This document shows, piece after piece, positions 4,619 through 13,177 of a stretch of DNA of 19,333 bases. A program made the translations under genes and the position numbers. The first letter of the stretch is position 1; the number at the start of each line of letters is the position of its first letter. The stretch is from Methylophilaceae bacterium (GTDB lineage Bacteria; Pseudomonadota; Gammaproteobacteria; Burkholderiales; Methylophilaceae): NCBI GenBank assembly GCA_025362115.1, contig JANYIK010000115.1:1-19333 (forward strand). Direction: 5' to 3'. Below the pieces are notes generated by a model that was given only the letters and a program-made list of their open reading frames with translations, did no database searches and was not told the DNA's origin.

Positions 4619-6790
4619 TCATGCGAGGTCGAAGCGATCTAGATTCATTACCTTAGCCCATGCCGCCACGAAGTCTTTGACAAAGCGCGCTTCTGCGTCT
4701 GAAGTGGCATAGGCTTCAGCTAGCGCGCGCAGCTGGGAATTCGAGCCGAAGACTAAATCGACGCGGGTGCCGACCCACTTACGTTTACCAGTTGCGCGAT
4801 CAACTCCTTCAAACATATCTCCAGCGTCCGACATCGGCTTCCAGCTTGTCTGCATATCAAGCAGATTGACGAAGAAGTCGTTAGTAAGTGTCTCTGGCCG
4901 TTGGGTGAATACGCCCGATTGTGATTGTCCGACATTCGCATTTAGCACGCGCATGCCCCCCACCAAAACCGTCATCTCGGGCGCACTCAATTTCAGTAAC
5001 TGCGCCTTGTCGAGCAGTAGTTCCTCGGCAGGAACACTGTATTTAGCCTTCTGGTAGTTACGGAAACCATCAGCGATTGGTTCGAGCACGGCGAAGGAGT
5101 CCACATCGGTCTGCGCCTGTGAGGCATCCATACGACCCGGCGTGAACGGAACGGACACCTTATGACCTGCATTTTTGGCCGCCTGCTCAACACCGGCGCA
5201 ACCCGCCAGCACGATCAAGTCAGCTAGCGAGACCTTCTTGCCGCTTTCATTGAATTTGCGCTGGATGCCTTCGAGCTTGCCGAGCACTTTTGCCAGTTGC
5301 GCTGGCTGGTTGGCTTCCCAGTCCTTCTGTGGTGCCAGACGAATGCGCGCACCGTTCGTACCACCACGCTTATCGGAGCCACGGAAAGTGGAGGCAGAGG
5401 CCCAGGTTGTTGAAACCAATTCTGACACAGACAACTCAGACGTCAGAATTTTCTCCTTGAGGGCGGCGATGTCTTGGTCGTTAATCAAGACATGATCGAC
5501 GGCTGGGATGGGGTCTTGCCAAACGAGTTCTTCGGTAGGCACTTCAGGCCCAAGATAGCGGGCACGTGGCCCCATGTCACGGTGCGTCAGCTTGAACCAG
5601 GCGCGGGCGAAGGTGTCGGCGAACTCTTTCGGGTTTTGGTGAAAATGCCGCGCAATCTTCTCGTAAGCTGGATCCATGCGCAGTGACAAGTCGGCGGTGG
5701 TCATCATCGGAGGGTGCTTTTTCGACGCATCGTGCGCGTCCGGAATCATGTGTTCCGGCTTGCAGTTCTTGGGTGTCCATTGCTGTGCACCGGCCAGGCT
5801 TCTGGTCAGTTCCCACTCGTAGCCAAACAGCATGTCGAAATAGCCGTTATCCCATTGGGTAGGATTCGGTTTCCAGGCACCATCAATGCCGCTAGTGGTG
5901 GCGTGCACGCCTTTGCCGCTACCGAAGCTGTTTTTCCAGCCAAAGCCCTGCTCCTCGATCGGAGCGTTCTCGGGATCGGGACCGACCAGTTTGGGGTCGC
6001 CTGCGCCGTGGGCCTTGCCAAAAGTGTGGCCGCCGGCAACCAGTGCCACAGTTTCTTCGTCATTCATGGCCATACGCGCGAAGGTTTCGCGAACATCACG
6101 GCCTGAGGCTACCGGATCGGGGTTGCCGTTCGGGCCTTCAGGGTTTACGTAGATCAAGCCCATCTGCACCGCGGCAAGTGGAGTCTCAAGTTCACGATCG
6201 CCGGAGTGGCGATTGTCACCCAACCAGGTGTTTTCAGATCCCCAGTAGATGTCCTTTTCTGGTTCCCATATGTCTTGGCGGCCACCAGCGAAGCCGAAAG
6301 TCTTAAATCCCATGGATTCCAAGGCGACATTGCCCGCCAAAATGAACAGGTCGGCCCAGGAGATTTTGCTACCGTACTTCTGTTTGATCGGCCACAGCAG
6401 GCGACGCGCCTTGTCCAAGTTACCGTTGTCGGGCCAGCTGTTGATAGGGGCAAATCGTTGGTTACCGGTACCGGCACCTCCGCGACCGTCGGCTGTACGG
6501 TAGGTACCCGCAGCATGCCAGGACATGCGGATCATCAAGCCGCCGTAATGACCCCAATCAGCGGGCCACCAGTCCTTCGAGTCGGTCATTAGCACAGTAA
6601 GGTCTTTCTTAAGTGCCGCGAAGTCGAGTTTTTTGAATTCTTTTGCGTAGTCGAAGTCTTCTCCCATCGGGTTAGACTGGGGCGTATGCTGGTGCAGAAT
6701 TTCTAGGGGAAGCTGGTTCGGCCACCAGTGACGGTTCGACGTGCCACCTCCAACTTTATGAACAAATGGACATTTTGCTTCTGTTGACAT
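4619..6790 (-). CDS. katG: KatG, bifunctional catalase-peroxidase
   Basis: A 723-residue class I haem peroxidase of normal length for the family, removing hydrogen peroxide by catalase and broad peroxidase activity. The N-terminal half holds the active site: distal Arg88, Trp91 and His92 in IRMSWHAAGTYR, Tyr214 in LIYVNPEGPNGNPDP, Met240 in RETFARMAMND, and proximal His255 in VAGGHTFGKAHG. Trp91-Tyr214-Met240 match the covalent adduct needed for catalase activity, so the enzyme looks intact. The C-terminal half is the haem-less duplicate domain (ADLIVLAGCAGVEQAAK). There is no signal peptide, so it is cytoplasmic. An AAGGAG ribosome binding site precedes the ATG. The gene diverges from oxyR across an AT-rich region with a small ORF in its leader, suggesting OxyR-activated expression. 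Confidence 0.98.
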   Translation of the reverse strand: MSTEAKCPFVHKVGGGTSNRHWWPNQLPLEILHQHTPQSNPMGEDFDYAKEFKKLDFAALKKDLTVLMTDSKDWWPADWGHYGGLMIRMSWHAAGTYRTADGRGGAGTGNQRFAPINSWPDNGNLDKARRLLWPIKQKYGSKISWADLFILAGNVALESMGFKTFGFAGGRQDIWEPEKDIYWGSENTWLGDNRHSGDRELETPLAAVQMGLIYVNPEGPNGNPDPVASGRDVRETFARMAMNDEETVALVAGGHTFGKAHGAGDPKLVGPDPENAPIEEQGFGWKNSFGSGKGVHATTSGIDGAWKPNPTQWDNGYFDMLFGYEWELTRSLAGAQQWTPKNCKPEHMIPDAHDASKKHPPMMTTADLSLRMDPAYEKIARHFHQNPKEFADTFARAWFKLTHRDMGPRARYLGPEVPTEELVWQDPIPAVDHVLINDQDIAALKEKILTSELSVSELVSTTWASASTFRGSDKRGGTNGARIRLAPQKDWEANQPAQLAKVLGKLEGIQRKFNESGKKVSLADLIVLAGCAGVEQAAKNAGHKVSVPFTPGRMDASQAQTDVDSFAVLEPIADGFRNYQKAKYSVPAEELLLDKAQLLKLSAPEMTVLVGGMRVLNANVGQSQSGVFTQRPETLTNDFFVNLLDMQTSWKPMSDAGDMFEGVDRATGKRKWVGTRVDLVFGSNSQLRALAEAYATSDAEARFVKDFVAAWAKVMNLDRFDLA

Positions 6791-6823
6791 GTGTTTCTCC
6801 TTCGATTCGGTTAAGTTAAAAAA

Positions 6824-6898
6824 TCAATGCGCCAAAGCGTAGCTGGCAAGTAGATTTACAATGAGGTCTTTCAATGTTTCCTGCGTGCTCTTTTTCAT
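6824..6898 (-). CDS. 24-codon leader ORF upstream of katG
   Basis: A short ORF encoding MKKSTQETLKDLIVNLLASY followed by ALAH. It has a strong ribosome binding site (CAGGAGAATTGTT then ATG) and ends 33 bases before the katG ATG, inside the probable katG leader (transcription start predicted near 6952). The peptide would form a short amphipathic helix; it has no cysteine and no recognised relative that I know. It could be a small stress peptide, a leader that helps or tunes katG translation, or a chance ORF behind a good ribosome site. I rely only on the start signal and position. Confidence 0.5.
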   Translation of the reverse strand: MKKSTQETLKDLIVNLLASYALAH

Positions 6899-7049
6899 AA
6901 CAATTCTCCTGTTTCAGGGTTTTTATGCCGAAAAATGCTTGGCGGTTATGCAGGACGGATTCTAGAGAGGTGTCATTGATAAATAAAATTGTATTAATTT
7001 ATTATTATGATTTATTATTTTAATCGTATATTGGGAGGACTAGAAGCGA
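6899..7049. promoter_or_regulatory. AT-rich divergent control region between katG and oxyR
   Basis: This gap separates the katG leader ORF from oxyR. On the minus strand TAGAAT (6964-6959) is a good -10 for katG, with a poor -35 (TTTATT) 17 bases upstream, as expected of an activator-dependent promoter. The stretch 6974-7031 is almost pure A/T and is where an OxyR tetramer would bind (family consensus is four ATAG/CTAT blocks seven bases apart); only a degenerate match is visible. The end carries the oxyR ribosome binding site GGGAGGA (7033-7039). Confidence 0.5.
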
Positions 7050-7952
7050 ATGACCCTGAATGAGCTGAGATACATCGTGGCGGTGAGCCGTGAGCTGAAT
7101 TTTCACCGTGCGGCTGAACGTTGTTTTGTCACGCAACCCGCACTGAGCTTGGGGATCCAGAAACTGGAAGGGGAGTTGGGTGTGAAGCTGTTTGAGCGAA
7201 AAAAAAATGACATCACTCTCACCGCCGTGGGCGAAACCATTGTCGAACAAGCAGCACGGGTACTGGATGAGGCCGATAAGGTTAAGCAGCTCGCGCGTCA
7301 GGGCAGCAACCCTTTGGTAGGCGTGGTGCGATTGGGGGTGATCTACACCGTCGGCTCCTATTTACTACCGGAACTTATCCCCATTTTGCGACAAAATGCG
7401 CCGGAAATGCCGCTGGAGGTGGAAGAGAGCACAACCGCGAGTTTGGAATCGCAGTTGCGCAATGGCTTGGCGGACGTAATCGTCATTGCTTTACCTTTCG
7501 ATATTCCGGGAATTGAAACCACACCTTTATATGACGAAGCTTTCGTGGTGGTGGTGCCTATAGACCACCCTTGGGCAAATAGACAGAATGTGGCCGCAGA
7601 AGAGTTGTCGCAGGAAAAAGTGTTACTGCTAAACAGTGGGCACTGCTTCAGTAATCAGGTAACACAAGCCTGTCCTGAATTGGCGCGTAATGGACAGGTG
7701 TTACAGGGTAATTCGCTAGAGACTGTGCGTAATATGGTGGCCTCTAATCTGGGTATTACAGTATTGCCCATGAGTGCAGTGATAGAACGCCACAGCAGCC
7801 CCATATTAAAAATCATCCCGTTTGCAGACCCGGTTCCGTTTAGGCGCGTCGCCTTGGCGTGGCGCAAGAGTTTCAGCCGTGTGGGAGCGATCGAAGCGAT
7901 TGCAAGTTCGGTGAAACAAATTACTTCGCCGAGTTTTATGCCGATTGCCTAA
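7050..7952 (+). CDS. oxyR: OxyR, peroxide-sensing LysR-family regulator
   Basis: A 300-residue LysR-type regulator. The N-terminal winged helix-turn-helix covers about residues 1-60 (LNFHRAAERCFVTQPALSLG). The C-terminal periplasmic-binding-protein-like domain carries the redox switch: cysteines 199 and 208 in NSGHCFSNQVTQACPE, the same positions and spacing as in E. coli OxyR, where peroxide makes them a disulfide and turns the protein into an activator. Length is close to the family norm (305). GGGAGGA eleven bases upstream supports the ATG. It faces katG, its expected target, and is followed 27 bases later by grxC, whose glutaredoxin class can reduce oxidised OxyR; this makes a sensor, effector and reset set. 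Confidence 0.97.
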   Translation: MTLNELRYIVAVSRELNFHRAAERCFVTQPALSLGIQKLEGELGVKLFERKKNDITLTAVGETIVEQAARVLDEADKVKQLARQGSNPLVGVVRLGVIYTVGSYLLPELIPILRQNAPEMPLEVEESTTASLESQLRNGLADVIVIALPFDIPGIETTPLYDEAFVVVVPIDHPWANRQNVAAEELSQEKVLLLNSGHCFSNQVTQACPELARNGQVLQGNSLETVRNMVASNLGITVLPMSAVIERHSSPILKIIPFADPVPFRRVALAWRKSFSRVGAIEAIASSVKQITSPSFMPIA

Positions 7953-7979
7953 AATATGACTTCATTAAGAGGTTAACCC

Positions 7980-8246
7980 ATGCCAGAAATTACTATGTAT
8001 TCCACCACCGTTTGCCCTTACTGTATCAATGCCGAAAGGCTTTTGGCCAGTAAAGGGGTCAAAGACATCCATAAAATTCGGGTAGATATAGAGCCGCAGC
8101 AGCGCGTGGAGATGATGCAGCGTACCGGCAAGCGTACTGTGCCACAGATATATATTGGTGAGGTTTATGTGGGTGGTTTTGAGGAGCTTTATGCTTTAGA
8201 CAGAGCAGGCGAATTAGACCTGTTACTTTCGCGTATTCAAAAGTGA
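7980..8246 (+). CDS. grxC: GrxC, glutaredoxin 3
   Basis: An 88-residue dithiol glutaredoxin with the thioredoxin fold. The active site is CPYC at residues 12-15; KRTVPQIYIG supplies the cis-proline TVP loop, and VGGFEEL the glutathione-binding GG. It reduces protein disulfides and glutathione mixed disulfides in the cytoplasm with glutathione as electron donor. Length matches E. coli Grx3 (83). GAGG lies seven bases before the ATG. It sits between oxyR and secB on the plus strand; grxC-secB-gpsA is a conserved betaproteobacterial order, so it probably belongs with both neighbours. A small GCGGC/GCCGC hairpin after the stop (8252-8267) may weaken read-through to secB. Confidence 0.96.
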   Translation: MPEITMYSTTVCPYCINAERLLASKGVKDIHKIRVDIEPQQRVEMMQRTGKRTVPQIYIGEVYVGGFEELYALDRAGELDLLLSRIQK

Positions 8247-8306
8247 TGGAAGCGGCTAAAATGCCGCCTTTATCTGATTCACAACTTATCACTCTTAGGA
8301 AAAATC

Positions 8307-8795
8307 ATGGCAGAAGCCGATCAAAACACTCCAGCAGCCGCTGAACAAGAAGCGCCACAAGCAGTATTCAATATCGAAAAGCTTTACGTCAAGGATGCCT
8401 CTTTAGAGATTCCCAATGCGCCACAAGTGTTCACCATACGCGAAAATCCGCAGATTAACATCGAGTTGCAGCACAAAAGCTCTTCGATTGAAGACGGTAT
8501 TTTTGACGTTACAGTGACGGTGACGGTGACCGCCAAATTGCAAGACACGACGGCATTTTTGATCGAAGTCGCTCAGGCCGGCATTTTCCAAATTCGCAAT
8601 GTGCCGCTGGAAGGTCTGGAAGGACTGCTCGGAATCACTTGCCCAAATATTCTGTTCCCATACCTGCGCGAAGCGATATCGGATATTTCAGTACGTGCAG
8701 GCTTCGCACCGGTGTTGCTCAACCCTATCAACTTTGAAGCGCTGTTTATGCAGCAAAAGCAACAGCAAGCGGCGCAGACTGACACGACGCATTGA
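8307..8795 (+). CDS. secB: SecB, protein-export chaperone
   Basis: A 162-residue acidic protein matching SecB (E. coli 155) through FNIEKLYVKDASLEIPNAPQ, DVTVTVTVTAKL, AFLIEVAQAGIF and the C-terminal CPNILFPYLREAISDISVRAGF and PVLLNPINFEALF. SecB forms a tetramer that holds precursor proteins unfolded and delivers them to SecA for export. An AGGA ribosome binding site precedes the ATG. The low-complexity TGACGGTGACGG stretch codes for alternating V/T of a beta strand and is normal for the family. It ends 23 bases before a palindromic repeat that separates it from gpsA. Confidence 0.97.
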   Translation: MAEADQNTPAAAEQEAPQAVFNIEKLYVKDASLEIPNAPQVFTIRENPQINIELQHKSSSIEDGIFDVTVTVTVTAKLQDTTAFLIEVAQAGIFQIRNVPLEGLEGLLGITCPNILFPYLREAISDISVRAGFAPVLLNPINFEALFMQQKQQQAAQTDTTH

Positions 8796-8818
8796 TGTAT
8801 GTTCATCGCTTAAAAGTT

Positions 8819-8922
8819 CGTCATTCCCGCGCAGGCGGGAATCCAGTCAAATATCAACGGAGTACTTTGTTTCTCTGCCGTTATAACTGGCTGGGCTGGA
8901 TTCCGGCCTTCGCCGGAATGAC
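8819..8922. repeat. Nested palindromic REP-doublet / MITE-like element
   Basis: CGTCATTCC (8819-8827) is the exact reverse complement of GGAATGACG (8914-8922), and GGAATCCAG pairs with CTGGATTCC (8896-8904) further in. Each arm is also a hairpin by itself: ATTCCCGC/GCGGGAAT on the left and ATTCCGGC/GCCGGAAT on the right. The middle (about 8847-8893) is AT-richer and carries no gene. Such paired 'TCATTCC...GGAATGA' hairpins are widespread intergenic repeats in Betaproteobacteria and Gammaproteobacteria, probably mobilised by RayT-type transposases. It may form a strong hairpin in transcripts crossing from secB to gpsA. Confidence 0.85.
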
Positions 8923-8943
8923 GGCAGCAGTGGGTCATTGAGG

Positions 8944-9930
8944 ATGAAAATCGCCGTCCTCGGTGCTGGCGCTTGGGGAACGGCGCTGGCATTACAGATA
9001 GCGCGCGAACATGAAGTGATATTGTGGACGCGCAATGCCGAGCATATGGCGGAAATGCAGACGACCCATACCAATCAACGCTATTTAGAAGGATTTCCGT
9101 TCCCAGCTAGTATCCACCTGGAAGCCAGTTTTAAATCTGCCATCCATCAGGCGGATATGATCCTCGCCGCTGTTCCCACCAATGGCTTGCGCCAGACTTT
9201 ACGCAGCATCCGTGCGGCGAATTGTACTTTGCCGGTAGTATGGGCATGCAAGGGGCTTGAGGCTTCTACTTCCAAGATGCTTTATGAAGTCGCCGCTGAA
9301 GAGTTCCCCACAGATGCCCACTGGGGCATCCTGTCCGGCCCCAGCTTTGCCGAAGAAGTCGCACAAGGCTTGCCCGCTGCGGTGACGGTAGCTTCCAAAG
9401 ATCCCGATGTGGCGCGCGATTTTGCCGCGGCTTTTCATGGTGGCAACCTGCGTGTCTATCACACCACCGATGTCATTGGTGTGGCTGTGGGTGGCGCGTT
9501 GAAGAATGTCATCGCCATTGCCTCTGGTATCTGCGATGGCATGGGTTGTGGCCTTAATGCTCGTGCTGCCTTGCTTACCCGCGGCATGGCAGAAATCACG
9601 CGTTTCGGAGTGGCACTGGGTGGTCGCGCTGAGACCCTGATGGGCTTGACGGGGGTTGGCGACCTGATTCTTACCGCCACTGGTAGCTTATCGCGCAATT
9701 ACAAGGTGGGCATGGCGCTGGCTAAAGGCAAGACGCTGGATCAAATTTTGGCGGACTTAGGTCACGTCGCCGAGGGGGTGAGTACCGCCCGCGAAGTGGC
9801 GCGCAAGGCCAAGGAACTGGGCATCGAGATGCCGATTACCCACGAGGTCAACCGCGTGTTGTTTGAGAATTTATCCCCTCGAAAAGCAGTGGAAAACCTG
9901 TTAGGCCGCGAGCAAAAATCTGAGCATTGA
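8944..9930 (+). CDS. gpsA: GpsA, NAD(P)-dependent glycerol-3-phosphate dehydrogenase
   Basis: A 328-residue cytoplasmic enzyme that reduces dihydroxyacetone phosphate to sn-glycerol-3-phosphate, the backbone of membrane phospholipids. The N-terminal Rossmann fold opens with AVLGAGAWGTALA (GxGxxG at 7-12); SGPSFAEEVA (about 131-140), the catalytic Lys187 in GGALKNVIAIASG and NARAALLTRG are family landmarks, and the C-terminal helical domain contains LTGVGDLILTATG. I take the ATG at 8944, because the family begins MKIAVLGAGAWG; an in-frame TTG lies six bases earlier. The GAGG directly touching this ATG is too close to act as its ribosome site, so translation may use GTGGG at 8930-8934. The start lies only 21 bases after the palindromic repeat. 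Confidence 0.97.
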   Translation: MKIAVLGAGAWGTALALQIAREHEVILWTRNAEHMAEMQTTHTNQRYLEGFPFPASIHLEASFKSAIHQADMILAAVPTNGLRQTLRSIRAANCTLPVVWACKGLEASTSKMLYEVAAEEFPTDAHWGILSGPSFAEEVAQGLPAAVTVASKDPDVARDFAAAFHGGNLRVYHTTDVIGVAVGGALKNVIAIASGICDGMGCGLNARAALLTRGMAEITRFGVALGGRAETLMGLTGVGDLILTATGSLSRNYKVGMALAKGKTLDQILADLGHVAEGVSTAREVARKAKELGIEMPITHEVNRVLFENLSPRKAVENLLGREQKSEH

Positions 9931-9940
9931 GTAATTACTC

Positions 9941-9976
9941 GTTCGCCCTGAGTAGGCCACAGGCCTTATCGAAGGG
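9941..9976. repeat. Short intergenic REP-like palindrome between convergent gpsA and cusA
   Basis: The unit GTTCGCCCTGAG...TCGAAGGG with an inner AGGCC-ACA-GGCCT hairpin (9954-9966) matches the widespread proteobacterial repeat type that reads CCTTCGA...CAGGGCGAAC. It lies between two convergent genes and could serve both as a bidirectional terminator; no T tract follows. Confidence 0.6.
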
Positions 9977-10015
9977 GGCTACGGAGTGTCTCTCATGATT
10001 CGATCCGCCTCCGCG

Positions 10016-13000
10016 CTACTCATCACGAACGGCATTTGTTGCCCTTCGCCTGAACAGCAAATAAGCCGCCGGAATCACAAACATCGAAAGCAATGGCGCG
10101 GTTACCATGCCGCCCACCATCGGCGCGGCGATGCGTTGCATGACTTCTGACCCAGTACCGCTCCCCACCATGATGGGCACCAGCCCAGCGATGATGACTG
10201 ATACCGTCATGGCTTTAGGCCTGACGCGCAATACTGCGCCTTCACGTATCGCGGCCAGCAGGTCGGCTTCCGTGTCGTTTCCGTTGTCTAAACGTGCCTG
10301 CCAGGCTTGCTTGAGATAGATCAGCATAATCACCCCAAACTCCGCCGCCACTCCCGCCAATGCGATAAAGCCCACCCCGCTGGCGACAGAAAGGTTGTGG
10401 CCTAGTAGCCACAACAGCCACACGCCCCCTGCCAGCGCAAAAGGCAGGGTGGCCATGATGAGTGCGGCCTCGTCGAAGCGCTTGAACGTCAAATAAAGCA
10501 ACACAAAGATAATCAGCAAGGTGGCAGGGACGACGATCTTCAATTTGGCGGTGGCGCGTTCAAGAAACTCGAACTGCCCAGACCATGACACGGAATATCC
10601 GGCGGGGAGTTTTACTTGTTCCGTCACTGCGGCTTGCATGTCGTGCACAGATGATTTCAGGTCGCGCCCGCGAATATCCACATATACCCAGCCGGATAGG
10701 CGCGAATTCTCACTTTTGAGCATGGGCGGGCCGTCATTGATTCTGATCGCAGCGACATCATCTAAGTGAATCTGTGCACCGCGTTCGGTGAGTAGAGGCA
10801 AGTTGCGCAGCTTTTCCAGCGAATCCCTAATCTCGCGTGGATAGCGCACATTGATGGGAAAGCGCTGCAACCCTTCAACGGTCTCGCCGATATTCTCACC
10901 GCCTATGGCTGCCGACACCACACTTTGCACATCGGCAATGTTTAGCCCAAACCGCGCTGCTGCATCGCGGTTGATGTGGACATCAATATAGCGCCCGCCG
11001 GTCAGCCTTTCCGCCAAGGCTGAGGTGACGCCCGGCACCGTTTTTACCACCCGTTCTATCTGTGCGGTGATGCGGTCGATTTCCTGCAAACTGGCTCCCG
11101 AAACCTTCACGCCAACCGGGCTTTTGATGCCGGTCGCCAGCATGTCTATCCTGTTACGGATAGGTGGCACCCAGATGTTGGAAAGTCCCGGCACGTTGAC
11201 GATGCTATCCAGTTCCTGCACCAGCTTGTCGGGGGTCATGCCCGCCCGCCACTGGTCTTTGGGCTTGAACTGGATGGTGGTTTCCAGCATTTCCAGCGGT
11301 GCCGGGTCGGTGGCGCTCTCGGCGCGCCCGGCCTTGCCGAACACACTTTTGACTTCCGGCACGGTTTTAATCAGGCGGTCGGTTTGTTGCAGTAATTCCG
11401 CCACCTTGCCCGCAGAGATACCGGGCAGGGCAGACGGCATGTACAGAATATCGCCTTCGTCCAGTGGCGGCATGAATTCGCCCCCCAACTGGCTGACCGG
11501 CCACACGGTCATCACAGCAACGATTAACGCTGCGAGTAAGGTTGTTTTAGGAAAGCACAGCACAACATCCAGTAACGGGCGGTAGAGGGTAATCAGCAAG
11601 CGGTTCAGCGGGTTTTTCTGCTCTTGCGGAATATTTCCGCGGATCAGGTAACCCATCAATACCGGGATCAGCGTCACCGCCAGGCCGGCAGCAGCGGCCA
11701 TGGCATAGGTTTTGGTGAACGCCAGCGGTGCGAACAACCGGCCTTCCTGTGCTTCCAGCGTGAACACAGGGATGAAGGACAGCACGATGATGAGCAAGGA
11801 GAAAAACAGCGCCGGGCCGACCTCTGCGGCGGCATCGCCAATCACTTGCCAGTGCGTTTCACCCCGTAATTCTTCGCCCTGATGTTGGTGTTTCCATGCT
11901 TCGATATGCTTATGGGCGTTTTCTATCATCACTACCGCTGCGTCCACCATCGCTCCCACCGCAATCGCAATGCCGCCCAGCGACATGATATTGGCGTTGA
12001 CGCCCTGGTAATACATCACGATAAACGCGCTCAAAATACCCAGCGGCAGCGAAACAATGGCGACAAAAGCCGAGCGCAGATGGAACAGGAACAGGGCGCA
12101 GACGATGGCAACGACAATAAACTCTTCAACCAGTTTGTGTTGCAGGTGATCAACCGCGCGTAATATCAGGTTTGAGCGGTCGTACACCGGGATGATTTCC
12201 ACGCCCTTGGGCAAGCCGGGTTTCAGTTTCTCCAGCTTGGCCTTGACTGCTGCAATGGTCTCTAGCGCATTCTTGCCGGAGCGCATCACGATCACGCCGC
12301 CCGCTACTTCGCCTTCACCATTGAGGTCGGCAATGCCACGCCGCATTTCCGGCCCCAGTTGTATCCGCGCTACATCTCCCAGTCTGACCGAAACGCCGCC
12401 GTTGGTGGTAGTGAGCGGAATTTTTCTGAAATCGTCCAACGATTGCAGGTAGCCGGAGGCGCGCACCATATACTCGGCCTCGCCCAGTTCCAGCACCGAT
12501 CCGCCGGTTTCCTGGTTGGCCCGCTGCACGGCTTCGATCACCTTGCCGTGCGGGATGTTGTAAGCCTTTAACCGGTCTGGATCGAGCACGATCTGGTACT
12601 GGCGCACCATGCCGCCGATACTGGCGACTTCAGACACGTTGTGTACGGCTTTCAGTTCGTATTTCAGAAACCAGTCCTGCAACGCCCGTAGCTGCGATAA
12701 ATCCATTTTTCCTGAGCGATCCACCAGCGCATATTCGTAGATCCAGCCCACACCGGTAGCATCCGGCCCCAGTGATGTCTTGGCTTGCGCGGGCAGGCGC
12801 GACTGAACTTGGTTGAGGTATTCCAGTACCCTGGAGCGTGCCCAATACGGGTCAGTGCCGTCGTCGAACAGGATGTAGACGAAGGAATCGCCAAAGAACG
12901 AATAGCCGCGTACAGTCTTGGCGCCGGGCACTGACAGCATGGTGGTGGTGAGCGGATAGGTGACCTGGTTCTCGACGATTTGCGGAGCCTGTCCGGGATA

Positions 13001-13177
13001 AGTGGTACGGATAATCACCTGTACGTCGGATAGGTCAGGAATCGCATCCAGCGGCGTTTTTGATAATGCCCAGATACCCCATGCGGTGACAATGGCCGTG
13101 ACCAGCAGCACCAGAAAACGGTTGGCGATAGACCAGCGGATGAGTTTGGCGAGCGGGCTGGGGTTCGTGTTATTCAT
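10016..13177 (-). CDS. cusA: CusA-type Cu(I)/Ag(I) efflux RND pump
   Basis: A 1053-residue inner-membrane proton-driven transporter of the heavy-metal-efflux RND family, the pump of a tripartite complex exporting monovalent copper and silver. The first membrane helix is near residues 15-38, a large periplasmic domain follows, then helices from about 345 to 515, a second periplasmic domain, and helices from about 870 to the end. Metal-relay residues of E. coli CusA are all present at a constant offset of seven: Met580 (DILYMPS), Met630 (APLEMLE) and Met679 (RIDMLATG), plus the proton-relay Asp412 in GAMVDAAVVMIEN. This favours Cu/Ag over the divalent-metal CzcA type. Its ATG overlaps the end of cusB by eight bases. 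It is the last gene of the copper operon. Confidence 0.96.
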   Translation of the reverse strand: MNNTNPSPLAKLIRWSIANRFLVLLVTAIVTAWGIWALSKTPLDAIPDLSDVQVIIRTTYPGQAPQIVENQVTYPLTTTMLSVPGAKTVRGYSFFGDSFVYILFDDGTDPYWARSRVLEYLNQVQSRLPAQAKTSLGPDATGVGWIYEYALVDRSGKMDLSQLRALQDWFLKYELKAVHNVSEVASIGGMVRQYQIVLDPDRLKAYNIPHGKVIEAVQRANQETGGSVLELGEAEYMVRASGYLQSLDDFRKIPLTTTNGGVSVRLGDVARIQLGPEMRRGIADLNGEGEVAGGVIVMRSGKNALETIAAVKAKLEKLKPGLPKGVEIIPVYDRSNLILRAVDHLQHKLVEEFIVVAIVCALFLFHLRSAFVAIVSLPLGILSAFIVMYYQGVNANIMSLGGIAIAVGAMVDAAVVMIENAHKHIEAWKHQHQGEELRGETHWQVIGDAAAEVGPALFFSLLIIVLSFIPVFTLEAQEGRLFAPLAFTKTYAMAAAAGLAVTLIPVLMGYLIRGNIPQEQKNPLNRLLITLYRPLLDVVLCFPKTTLLAALIVAVMTVWPVSQLGGEFMPPLDEGDILYMPSALPGISAGKVAELLQQTDRLIKTVPEVKSVFGKAGRAESATDPAPLEMLETTIQFKPKDQWRAGMTPDKLVQELDSIVNVPGLSNIWVPPIRNRIDMLATGIKSPVGVKVSGASLQEIDRITAQIERVVKTVPGVTSALAERLTGGRYIDVHINRDAAARFGLNIADVQSVVSAAIGGENIGETVEGLQRFPINVRYPREIRDSLEKLRNLPLLTERGAQIHLDDVAAIRINDGPPMLKSENSRLSGWVYVDIRGRDLKSSVHDMQAAVTEQVKLPAGYSVSWSGQFEFLERATAKLKIVVPATLLIIFVLLYLTFKRFDEAALIMATLPFALAGGVWLLWLLGHNLSVASGVGFIALAGVAAEFGVIMLIYLKQAWQARLDNGNDTEADLLAAIREGAVLRVRPKAMTVSVIIAGLVPIMVGSGTGSEVMQRIAAPMVGGMVTAPLLSMFVIPAAYLLFRRRATNAVRDE

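Noticed and set aside
8819..8922. Possible CRISPR remnant or terminator
   Set aside because: Only two mirrored hairpins, no regularly spaced direct repeats, and no T tract after either hairpin; REP-like element explains it better.
8938..8943. TTG start for gpsA two codons earlier
   Set aside because: The family begins MKIAVLGAGAWG and an ATG is available at 8944.
11025..11585. A 186-codon plus-strand ORF opposite cusA
   Set aside because: Opposite a conserved stretch of cusA including the metal-relay Met residues; Ser-rich shadow translation.
10016..13177. CzcA (Co/Zn/Cd) identity for the RND pump
   Set aside because: The three methionines specific to CusA are all present with a constant offset, and the neighbours (CusB-type adaptor, copper oxidase) are copper-specific.
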